A DNA stretch of 64,000 nucleotides from Synchiropus splendidus (lineage: Eukaryota; Chordata; Actinopteri; Syngnathiformes; Callionymidae). The stretch lies in the NCBI RefSeq assembly GCF_027744825.2, contig NC_071334.1:35929937-35993936 (forward strand). Reading direction: 5' to 3'. Under the pieces are notes generated by a model. That model was given only the letters and a program-made list of their open reading frames with translations. It searched no databases and had not been told where the DNA came from. Made by a program: the position numbers and the translations under genes. Shown in pieces: positions 12,661 to 23,866 of this stretch. Positions within the stretch are counted from its first letter, which is position 1; each line of letters opens with the position of its first letter.

Positions 12661-15600
12661 GCCATCAACGCAACCAGTCCACTCTGTCACTATGTGTGCT
12701 GCAAGGCTGACAGCTACAGAGCGAAGGATCAAACTGTTGCCATGGAGATTGTGTGTTCTTCTACGCACTGCACTTGCAACTTCCTCCCCCTTCGCCCAAC
12801 CTTTTCCAACCCATTCCACATTTTAATCCTTACTCTGTCCAGCCCTATCAACACAATGACATCTAGACATCAGAATGAAGACGATATATACAACATGTAA
12901 CATTATAGAATAAAGACAAGATGCAACAATTCCATATACATTTATAAAATTCTAAAAAAAAACCACATTCCTATTGCAGTTTTGGAACAGACACAATCAC
13001 TACTGACTTGCTGTACTTCAATGTTGATAAGATTGCCATTAATAGTAATTTTAAAAGTTACTTGCGGTCATCACTAGTCACTCATGTTTTGCAATCCTTA
13101 AGCAGGCCTTTTATCTACCTTATTTTTAATTGTTTTATCGTGCTTGTCCTCAAAATCGAGCTGAGCCATGTCGCAAAACAATTTAATACAACTTGCATCA
13201 GCAGGGTTTAACCAGTCCTTCAGCCCCTACACCATCTTACTTTTTGCTCCATTCTCTATTGGTAAATGGTCAAGTTAACCGATATAGACCAATCATATAA
13301 ACTGGCATCATAACCAGGGTCGCCCTTGAGTTGGTGGGTGAGTGCACCTAGCGCTAACAGCTGAGCTGTACAAGATGACACGGAACTCAGTACAACAAAA
13401 ACGAGAGGCCTCAGCATTGAGTACGGATAATATTCTACAGAGCTTCTACGAGAAAAAAAATTAGGGCAATCCTCAACCATTCATTTTGTCACCATCTCCA
13501 TGTGTCACATGACCACATTCTGGTGATGACTGAGCAGGATAGGTTCAACATAGGACCTTTTTTGCTTTAGGTGATTGATGGATCATGGTTAAGAAGCATG
13601 GGAATTTTCCCGGTCAATCTCTATCTATCACCCTGTTTCCTGAGCACAGACTCACCAGTTAATTCAATACACAGCTTCTCCCCGACCACCAGAGGTTGCT
13701 GTGTCAAGAATCTGATGAAAGTAAAGACTGGAAAATGTGCCAGATCAAAATACAGCACGTGCATCTCATAGAATGTCTGACACAAAAATTCACAAAGATT
13801 CAACTAATCTTTTTGCTGGAGTGTTTGGCAACTTTGGCAGAGGATCGAAGAGTCTGTTTGTAGCATTAGCCATCGAACAAGCCAGGTCTGATATGGCATG
13901 ACAACAGTTCCAGTGACTCATTTTGGTGGACGTTGGTGGTGTGTAAGGTTAACCATCATGTGCCAGATGTAGTAATTTAGCATACAGTAAGCAACACCGC
14001 TAACGAAAGGCAAACACTGACTGTACTGGGAAGGAGAGTGTAACCACCCACCAAAGAAGCTGTGTGTGCACGTCATTAACCAGTGTCCTTGTTGGTGTCC
14101 ATCCAGTCACCAATGGGGGAGTCATGGTGCTGGCGATTATGTTGTAGCGACTTTGGACAGATATTAGTTCTATTTAATCCAAATAAACATTTCCTTACAA
14201 AGTAGCCCGAAACTTAACAAAAGAAAGAAAAGTGTGGGGGCTGCTGCTACCTCTGCCTGTGTGGAAGGAGGGGACAGCCATTGTAATGCAAATGCTTCCG
14301 CCTTGTCTGCTGTTTGTGGCAGGAAATTTAATTAGCAGTTGTGTAGCTACGATACAAACAGGTGGAATGTTAAGAATGCTTCTTGATGACACACAAACAG
14401 AAAGGCAGAAGAGCCAGACTGAAAAACGTTTCATACAGCAGCAAGTTGCAACTTGTTGGGGCATCAGGGCAGATCAGTGGCAGGCTTTCTAGCATTTAAC
14501 AAGACATGTCTCTTCATTTTTATATCAAAGCATTATCCCCCAAAGTTTTTTTTTTAATCTGCGGGAAAAAAGGACCAATATGAGAACCCCCCACTATTCC
14601 CTTTAAGCTGAAAAAACAGTATAAGCACATGAGTTGTAATGAAAAGCCCTAAACAACTAAATGCATTGTTAAGATTATGAACACGTCCTCATACACAAAT
14701 GGCTTCACTTAATGGCACCCGCGGGGCATTCGCGCCCCCGATCTTCTGATTTGCTCAGTGATTTCTTGACATGCTTTTGGGTAAACCCATTGCAATAAAG
14801 TTGCTTTACTGAGGTGAAAAAAAAGTTTATGGCTGTGCATTGATCCATGTCTGTAGTCATTAAGACAGACTGACAACAGCAACGCCCGATGTCATTAGCG
14901 TGCCTCATCAAGATAAGCTATATAAAGCGCAAGTAAACAAACATGGATATGATACACAGACAGTGATGTCAGAACTAAAGAGCATTGTGCATTAATTAGA
15001 TTGATATCGGTGCTGAATTTACACCATGAAAGACAGTCACTGACAAGGAAGTAAGACATTTGTGTATCATTTTTCTCAAACTTGGCACTGCAAGCCACAA
15101 CTAAATTCTTTCAACACAAGGAATTCAAAACAACCTAATAAAAGGAAGTCTTAGAGACAAAAACTTGGATTGCTACTGTCTTTCACCTTACCACGACTTG
15201 GGTTTATTTTCAAATCAAGTTGCCATGCAAACATAACAGAGTCACGTTCAAGTTGAAGAGGGGCAGGACGGAGGGGAGCTGTTTCGGATTTCCAGCCAGA
15301 ATTCTGTTTTCCTATTCTACCCCCAAATAAATTCAAAGAGTGGCTAGCGAAGAAAACTTTGTCAATGTGTGAGTGCACAACATCAGAGAATGCGTTGAAC
15401 ATGTCATGATCCTAAATCTTAAACTTGAGGACTATTAAGACTGGATTCGGATGTGGGCTAGTGTCATTTTTACCACGGGACATTGATAATCTTAGGGGCC
15501 GATTTACACAGGAAGATAAATGTCATGCAACAGAGAAGCCCCGACATATACTTGTGATGATATATATTCGTCATGAACTCCTAGGCCCCGAGTCTCCCCC

Positions 15601-16399
15601 TGCTCTGTGCAGCAAACAGTGGTCAGTTTCAGCTACATGATTCACAGTATTACAGGTATTGTGGAAAACTACTCGTGCTCATTAACCAAGAACTTTCCGA
15701 GGACCCGTCCTGGATCTGAACCTTTCCTGAATCTGTGAATCCTTCTGTGCTAAGGTGGCTGAAAAACAAGGCCACATAATGAAGCACCAACAACCTTGTG
15801 AAGAACAAAACTCAGAACTTCACCATTTCCACAACAAGAACGTTGACAAACACATGGACATATGACTATGAGGGAGGAGGAGAACATCTCCACACGTAAA
15901 CAGTGAGTGACTGCTCTCCTCAAATCAGTGTCTCAGTCGAGAGCGTGGCGAAGACAAAGTCTGAAACAATTTGGTTTTTGCTTGTAATTTAAACTGCCCT
16001 AAATGCTTCCGTTTTTAACTTGTTGAGGCCGAAACAAAGACATGGGCAAAAAAGGTACAGTATAATAGGGCTTCTTTAAAATCTGAAGCCACCCACAAGG
16101 ATAAAATTCCTTATTTATTTGGTTTGAAATAGTAATAATGATGAAAGTTTGCAGTCAGCAAAAATCACTATAACAATTGGGGTCAGGGTGGAATCGTGAC
16201 CGATTAAATAATGCATAAATAATAAAAGATGAACAAATAAATAAACAAACTAAGTAGAAAAATAGATTTGATCAACTTAAAATGTCGATTTACTATCCAA
16301 TGAATTAAATTAGCCGACTACTTCACTGGGCAGTAACACTAGATGGAGCTTCACAGCACCACCTAGTTGCAGCAATATAGACACAGAATTATTTCCTTC

Positions 16400-17450
16400 A
16401 ACTACCCAAACTTTGTCAACTGTCTGTTTTGAGCAAATACACGAGCCGACATCCCATCGATTGACCGTCAATGCCATCCACACCTGAGGAGCTTTCTGGC
16501 GAATACACGGAGGCTTTGAGAGTAGAAAAGATTGTCAAAAGTTGTCTAGGCCATGATGTCATCTGAAACCTCCTCCAGGTACGAATCAAGAACTGACCCC
16601 ACCATAAGAATAACAACACTATGCCAGGCGCCGACTGCAGTTTCACTCGGAGCAGCAGCACAGATGCTAATGTTAGCTCTCCGCGCCGCCACCAGCATAA
16701 ACACGACTCTTCATAAAGGACATTCCAAATGACGTCTTCATCGTGGTTGTATACAACCTCGGGATGTCTTCGACAGATAAACGAGCCAAATAACTTTGAG
16801 CCGAACTCCCTACCATTTTCGGTGGCTTACCGAGGAAGCATTAGCTGAAGTACCGCTAGCCTCCGCATCCATCGAGTGGCAACATAGCAACAAGTGTAAA
16901 GTTGAGAACACCTTGAGCTGAACTAACGTCGCTGTTTTCACGAGTTTCAAGAGGCGGAAGGCGAAATTCTGGAACATGTCGAGGGGATGGCAGGGTCGAG
17001 GGGTAGAGTGGATGCAAAGTTCAAACGATCCAAAAGCCGGAGGTAAAGAGAGAAGGGAAACAGAACCCTGAGAGAAACTTGTGGAAAACAAGTCTGCTAG
17101 CAGCGCGCACACCCAGCATGAAACAAGTGCCGTTTAAACCTTGTAAAGAGATAGTCACCTTAGTTTTGAGAAAAGTTCTGCTCTGTTTCCCCTCTCTCCC
17201 ACTCGCTGTGACCTCCAGATGCTGCGGCTGCTGTTGCTGAGTGTTGCTCCGTTGGTAAGTAACTGTATCCACGGCTACAGTCACTATGGCGCGACAGGGT
17301 CTCGAGGCAACTGTTGCTACCCTCCACCGCTGATGTCACGGGCGAGTCGGGGTAAGGGGCGTGGTCTAGAATGAGACTGGCCAACCCACTGCCTGGAAGT
17401 TGCACGTTGCAAGCTGAGCCACTAGTGGGGAGTGTACACACGTGAAAGAT
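16400..17450 (-). promoter_or_regulatory. rfx2: Probable rfx2 promoter and 5' UTR exon region
   Basis: This stretch is richer in CpG than its flanks and lies upstream of the rfx2 start-codon exon on the minus strand. Two good minus-strand donor sites are present: CTCG|gtaagc with the last exon base at 16831, and AAG|gtgact with the last exon base at 17159. Either could end a non-coding first exon. Upstream coding sequence is not expected, because the RFX2 protein start is already in the 7.3 kb exon. Several RFX half-sites (GGCAAC, AGCAAC, GTTGCT) occur here. The exact transcription start cannot be read from sequence. Confidence 0.45.
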
Positions 17451-18739
17451 TCCTTTCGCTTGCAGAAACTTTGATGTCCATCAAAGTCAACGGGCCACAT
17501 CCATACTAAGGACAAGGCTACTTACGAGTCAGCTTCCACAGCAAACTCATCTGTGAACGTCTCGTTGAGCAGAGACTAATGATTATGTGGCAAAAGTAAA
17601 CGGTTATTCCATGCAATAAAACAATGGTACTGTGACTGGAGACGCTGTCGGTTACAAATCAATTGTGGGGGTGTCATTTTTCGTCATTGTAGAATTATTT
17701 TTCGTTATACGTAAAAATAAATGAGGTGTGCAGTATTGAGCCCCAGGCCTGCGATGTGAAGAGGTGGAGGTGTTGTGTCATCTGCAACACTGCAAACTGG
17801 GCTTTCCATGCAGAACAGACACACGGTCGAGGCAGATCGTGTAGGTAGTGGTGAAGGGACTGGTCACCGGCTCACACGTCACACACGATTGGAAGAAATT
17901 CCCTTGTGTTTAAATCAGAATACCATGTTCAAATTGGACACAAAATAATTCAAAAATATTTTTTTAAGGCGGAAAAAAAATGAATTCAAAATAGAGAAGA
18001 AAAACATCACTCATTGCTGTGCTGGTCTGCATGTAAAGTTTTGGCAAAGTGTGACCCGGGTGCCAAATGTGGCCCTTTGACTGTATTTATGTGGCCCTCC
18101 TGGAGTCAGAGTAGAACTATAAAACTGACATTGTGTCTGACATTGTTGTCTTGTGTTCATTATGATGCAACTGAAACATAACTTTCTCGTTATTATTCTT
18201 AATTGTTTGTGTTTTCCATTGGCTATTTTAGGAGTATTTTTGTCCCTTAAAATAATGAACTGGAATTGAAAGTAGATTTTGAAATGTATGAGACACATCG
18301 AGAATCTTTCAATTGAATGTGGTTAAAATTGAATAAAACACAACAAACCAACATTTCTATGCATTTTTAAAGTGTAATTTCATAATCACACTGTGCAGCG
18401 TTTGAACCAGCCACAAGGTTCTAAAAGCCGAACACAGTCTGGACCAGTCTGGACCAGGGCAGCATGGGTGAAGGATAGGATTCCAAATGCTGCACCACCT
18501 GCACACACGTGCAAATCAAGTGTTAGATAAACAAACCAACATCTCATAAATATCTATCTGGAGCAACATCTCTTTCCTGACTGATTAAATAATGAATTAC
18601 ATTAGACAAATGGAGACCTAAAAAACAAAACCTAAACATTTTTTTAAGGGTACAGCGACTGAGCACGGTGTCAAATCAACACATTTTGTAACTGTCTCTT
18701 TGGCAAAGACCAGTAGCAGCAACGTCCAAAATTCTAATC

Positions 18740-18764
18740 TTTTATTTTATTTTATTTTATTTTA
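18740..18764 (+). repeat. (TTTTA)n microsatellite
   Basis: Five consecutive TTTTA-type units, then an AT-rich tail. Confidence 0.8.
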
Positions 18765-20275
18765 TATATTTTAAATAACTGTTCATGTGATTTTCTTCAC
18801 CTGTAGCGCACTTTTGGTCTTGACCATGTGATGGCAGCATTTTTCTATATTCACACAAATCTGTTGCTAATAAGACAGAATTGTTGTATAGCATATTCTG
18901 AGACATAGTAGTGTTGTCTATTACAACATCATTCGCCATATACTTTAGCCTAGCCCTCATCAATATCTCGGATATAAAGGTCTAAAATCCACCCCTCTTA
19001 GTCAGGTTGCTGCTGTAAAATTCATTCGTGTGCAAACATTATTGCTGCTTGCTTTATAGATTGATTTGAGGGAAGAAAGTCGAAGAAAGGATGTGGGGGA
19101 AATTGTCTGAACTTGTTATAAATGTGTTGTTAGTTGTACTTGTTGTACTCAGATATGAATTTCATCCCAACTTTTCGGATAAAAATAGAAAGAAAGAAGA
19201 AGGCTCCACATCCAAAAACGTTTGGGCTGGCAGACAAACGAGCCATTCGCCCGTTCTCGAGTGTGTATCGAGCTACCACTATTCCGTTTACTCGTTAACC
19301 ATTTTGGGAAAAAAAATGCACATCGTGTACATTTAATGAAAGTACGATAATTTTTTTTAACTTTTCAGTATTTTTTTTTTTACATTCGCTCAGATACATT
19401 CATATTCTACAATTTTGCTTCATTAAACATCAATTTCTTCAGCCTTTGTGACGTCCGACAGAAGACTGTGTCATTGACCGACAGTAACCTCAAAGAAATG
19501 TGCATCCGCAATACACCGTTCCACTGTCGACGCATGCGCACCAGCAGTCAGCGAACCCGTGACGTTAGGCACCGCGTGTGTTTACGTTTCTGCGAGTAAT
19601 TGGCTGAGAGCGTCATTCCACAAACCGGGATGTCAATGCTGAAGAAGTGAATCAGAATCAGAATCAAATTTATTGCCATGGTCAGTGCACTCTGAAACTG
19701 TCCGTCAGCGTTAAAATCCAATGCATTACATTTAATGAACAAGGGACATTGTACAAGGATAAGGCTGCAATACATGAATGAAGGAAAGCGTGTGTTTGTA
19801 TACTACCAATGTTTTCATTTAGGTATAAACATGGGGTTGAACTGGGTGTTTTCTGTTTTTAAATGAGCAAACTTGAAGTATAGGACTGGATTTACAGGTA
19901 TGGCTTGATGAACAGCTGCAGCTTAAAGTATCTGTGTCACTGCATTGAAATGCAAATGAAACGAGAACGTCTTGCTGTATAAAAGCGTCTTTTGCTGACT
20001 TCTTGCAGGTTTGCACGTAAAGTTTTGGGGGGGATTTTACTGCTTTTAGTTTGACGTTTCATAGTGCACAGTCTGGCTGAACCATGGATTGTAACATGTC
20101 TAGTGTAGAGGTCCATTTAAATCATCTCAGCCAACAAGATTGCCCAACAATGTCAGTATTCTAAATAAGTCAAGCCACTTTAACTGCAACAAAATTGCTT
20201 TATAAAACGGAAAACAAAGAATGAGCATGATGGCATAACATGATCTTTTATGAATCATGAAGAGTTGTGAGGACG

Positions 20276-21699
20276 TTGACTTTCATTAAATCAGCACTTG
20301 AGAGTGTAACGTGCCTTTTAATCCGACATCATCTGAAAACACCAATAAATAAGTGAATAAAGTCAGTTTTTATGAAATGACCAAAGACCTTTTCATGTTG
20401 TGAACTATAGAGTCTTTGTTTTAGAACAAGGGGAGCTCATTTAAAGCCAGTTCACTGTAAGACAGGTCTTCACAAAGAAAGCTACTCTTCGGCAGCTGTC
20501 CAGAAGGGAACTATGCTCTGTTTACAAGGTGAGACTTGAATTACTGGAATGACTTGATAACTATGAGACGGTGTTGTTAAAAATAGCAAGCAGCAATTGG
20601 TGCCATGTACAGACCTGATTTAAAAAAAAAAGCAAGCAGCAAGTAGAGTTACAATATGCAAAAGCAAGAAGGGAGAGTGAGATAAAAAAAATATTTGGAA
20701 CTGGTAATTAAAAAAATAAATGAATAGGCCATTTTCTGTCAGGCATTCACACGGTCATGTGCTCCTGATGGCTAAAGCTAAGAAGCTTTCTCTTCTTGAA
20801 TGTGGTCGGATCGTCGAACTGCATCAGCAAGGCCTCTCGCAGCCCACCATTGCTGCTGAGGGTGGACGCAGCTTTTTTGTAAAGATCCTGGTGCCGACTG
20901 CAGCGCAATAACCATCAGACGGCATCTGTGGAAAAAGGGTTTCAAAAACCAAAAATGAATTCAAAGACCTCATCTCCTTCAATGCCACAAAACTACCTGT
21001 TTAGACTTTTAGTAGCTTACTCTGGGTTCAGTTTAAAGTGTAGTTAATAGCGGTGGAATAGAGGCTTTCATTTGTTGAATATCACAAAATCATTACTTTT
21101 GTAATCTACTGGCATGCATGTACCTGAATATTATGAAAAGTAAATGTTCAGCATTTCCCTTTTTTTTTTTTTTTGATGACTGAAATCAACTTTGGTGTAC
21201 AAAATGGTGGACGTGAACATAGACGGGTTCACAGCAGGTAAACATTCTTCATCACGACACGGTAAAGACCCAGCCTTTGTTTGGAATGAAGGAAATGAGC
21301 AGGTCACTAGAACAGGGTGTCCCATTAAAGAGCAAAAGAATAAAGGCAATGTGCTTGATGACATTAACTGGTAGGGTGAATTATAGAATTGAATTCACAT
21401 GCTAAAATCACATACTAAATGATGTCACCTAATGCCATTGACAACCTATAGTTTTATTTATATTTAGTTTTTGTTTTTTTCTCCTACATTGGGATGTCTT
21501 CTGTTGCTTTGCCTTGATTTGTAATCAAGGGTGATCTCCCCTTGTTCTAAAACAAAGATTTTAAAGTTCACAACATGAAGAGGTTTTTGGATGATTTCAT
21601 AAAGACTATTTACTGGATAATGCAGTTGATAGCTGTTTTCAGATGATGTCTGATTAAAAGGCACATTACACTCTCAAGCGCTGCTTTAATGAAGGTCAA
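20276..21699 (+). mobile_element. Decayed Tc1/mariner-like transposon with long terminal inverted repeats
   Basis: Two arms of about 160 bases are inverted copies of one another: about 20,276-20,440 and about 21,533-21,699. Shared words include CATTAAA, GAGAGTGTAA, GTGCCTTTTAAT, ACATCATCTGAAAACA, TTCATGTTGTGAAC and TTTGTTTTAGAACAAGGGGAG. Between them, at 20,771-20,868, lies a reading frame beginning MAKAKKLSLLECGRIVELHQ and continuing QGLSQPTIA, the N-terminal helix-turn-helix style of Tc1 transposases. Shifted-frame scraps follow at about 20,918-21,000 (IRRHLWKKGFKN, then QRPHLLQCHKTT). The coding region is frameshifted and truncated, so the element is dead. TA target duplications were not resolved. 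Confidence 0.75.
20771..21000 (+). pseudogene. Tc1-like transposase fragment
   Basis: Remnant of the transposase inside the inverted-repeat element. The first 33 residues or so match the DNA-binding N-terminus of fish Tc1-like transposases. The frame is then lost; later pieces of the RRHL..KGF and RPHLL..HKT blocks are in other frames. No DDE catalytic domain was recognised. Confidence 0.7.
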
Positions 21700-23399
21700 T
21701 ATATACTTATGTGCTCTTAATAAAAGAGTAATTGATACTGGTTAAATGAAGTTCCGTGTGTGCGGAAACTCCAGAAAAACTTTGAGTCGACATTTACTCT
21801 TCATTTACCACAGACCAAAATACATGACAACATCGAAAAAATCCCAACGCTACTGAGTCTCACAACGAATGCCATTATTGACAGTTTCATGTACTAAAAA
21901 TGTATCTAATACCATGTCCACATGGAGACTAAATTGGTCGTAACCGCGCATGTTCCGTGTCGTCTAGGCCTGTTCACTCAACATATCATGCGCTTCTCCG
22001 TGTGGACAGTGGATCAGAATATTTTTGAAAATGTCCCAGTGACGTCTGCTTCAGCTCTCCCCCTGAGAGTTGCCACTTTACAATGATACCAGCACACAAG
22101 AGAGTTGAATACGCTCTGCAGCAACTTTCAGGTCTTTGTTAATAAGACTACTGTCATTGTAATGAGCGACAGTCGGTCATTGTGATAGACGTGTTACGGA
22201 CAAGCTCACACTCTACAGAGAAGCCAGTCACAAACACAAGTGGAATATTTTGAGCGACATTTATTTTCTCACATCATAACCAAACAGGTACTTATGGAAA
22301 GGAAATGCAATATGATTACTCCCTGTGGTGTCAGTGACAGACAACGATCAGATCCTTTGCTGCCTGTCATCTATCATGTTTGTGTGGAGTCGCGCTGTAC
22401 ACGCAGTTTCCACCATCTAGCGCTGAGTTGCGTGTGTGGGATCAAGTCCACAGCCAAAACCCAACATTCACATGTCGGACTTTTGAGCCGAACACAGTTT
22501 GTCTCAAGACAGAGTGTGCAGTGTAAAAATGCCCCTAAAGGTTCCCGCAGTGTGAAAGAGGCTTCAGCAGTGGGTCAGGATCGTTGGATGCGTGGTGGTA
22601 CTTTTTATCTTCATGTGTCAGATCACTACCAGAAAAAAAATTGCTTAAGATTTTGAAAATCTTTGTGTGTGGCCCCTTTCAACAAGTAATCGACGCTACC
22701 ATCTGTTTCCTAGTCCAACTTCCCAAAGTCAGACTTGTGTGTCTACAAGCATTTTGATTGTCTGGTCTTAGCTGGACAACAGCAGTAATCCAGTTTTGAT
22801 ATGTCATGTCACTTATAGTCACTCTATATCTGTATGTGTGGTGAAGAATGAGCTCAGCTGAAAAATACAGCTTTTTCACAGTTGACCCAGGTTCCTACTC
22901 TCACCTGTCACCCTGAGATGAAGGGTAGTCATTGACACTGGATCATGAAATGAGTTTACCACAATGAGAGAGGAGTGGATTTTGGTTCTGGTAGGAACCC
23001 CGGGGCAGAACCCATCACACACTGGCGAGACGTCATCTCTGTATCCACCGTGAACAGGCGTATTTGTACATACAGTAGGCTCCTTATTGGAACCATTTTC
23101 ATGTGCTATTTAATTGGAACCATTTATGAAAGGCGTGCTTCCACTGCAAAAACTGCGTACAGAATTACGGCTGACTTTCGGAACCAGGGGGAAATTTTAT
23201 ATTTTCAAATGTTGAATTTTGTTGGACGTTTGGTTCCATTAAAGAAATCAGGTTTCAAAGTAGTTCACTATTTACTCTCTCTGTAAACACTACAGAGGGT
23301 TTGATCTCCTCCTTTACGTTAGCTGTTAACTGTTACACCGATCATATGTAGGTCAGCGGATGTCACATCTCAAGGTTGCAAACTTGTACGACAAGTGCA

Positions 23400-23866
23400 G
23401 CCGTCCTCCCCTGTTTGGCCGAGAGTAACCCCAGCCAGCAAAACTGCTACGCGTGCGAGGGGGATGGGCTGCTGCTTCACAGCGTCATCAGTCAGGAGTG
23501 TGTGAGAGTGTGTGAGAGAGTGTGTGTGTGTTTGTCTCTGGCAGAAACTTCCCCCTTCTGTGTATTGATTTGGTCCTCGTGACCTTATATGGAAACCGCC
23601 TCGTGTGGTGTGAGACGTCTCAGCCAATCAGAAGGCTCCATTCTGGTGCGGGAACCGAGAGGGGGTGTCACGAGGAAGCCCACCGGCTGGGTGTGGTCTA
23701 TTTTGGGGGGCAGGGCCAGCGAAGCCGGCTGCCGCGTTTGAAAATGAATGATCGTGAGCACAAATAGTAGACACGTTGCTGCTGCTGATAGTTGACTAAA
23801 TCGAAGATAAAAGGGAGAGAAAGTGAGCCTTCACAGTAGAAGTCCGATTCAAACTACATCTCAGCC
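23400..23866 (+). promoter_or_regulatory. acsbg2: Probable acsbg2 promoter and 5' UTR
   Basis: Relatively GC/CpG-rich DNA immediately upstream of the acsbg2 start codon. It contains an X-box-like element at 23415-23429 (TTGGCC-GAG-AGTAAC, one mismatch to the RFX consensus) and a GATAAAAG TATA-like word at about 23,804. Placement is inferred from the position of the first exon; the transcription start is not determinable. Confidence 0.4.

Larger units (their letters stand above)
7358..16830 (-). other. rfx2: rfx2 first intron
   Basis: Large intron between the untranslated first exon(s) and the start-codon exon of rfx2. I see no protein-coding exon in it. It holds a diverged repeat copy (about 7.58-7.99 kb), a TG/TA-rich stretch near 9.46 kb followed by a teleost dispersed repeat with recurring TGGGGACC words, an RFX X-box pair at 11.27-11.33 kb, a CA-rich run near 12.64 kb and otherwise AT-rich unique-looking DNA. 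The upstream boundary depends on which 5' UTR donor is used and is inferred. Confidence 0.6.
17451..23400. other. Intergenic region between rfx2 and acsbg2
   Basis: Head-to-head (divergent) intergenic space. It contains a (TTTTA)n run at about 18,740-18,764, an AGAATCAGAATCAAATTTATTG segment near 19,650 that resembles a common teleost retroelement tail, and a decayed Tc1-like element at 20,276-21,699. A stretch at 21.9-22.1 kb holds GTCCACATGGAGAC and CCGTGTGGAC words in inverted arrangement, again repeat-like. No supportable gene was seen. Confidence 0.6.

Noticed and set aside
22240..22656. 138-codon plus-strand open frame between rfx2 and acsbg2
   Set aside because: No recognisable domain, no splice or homology support, repeat-like flanks.
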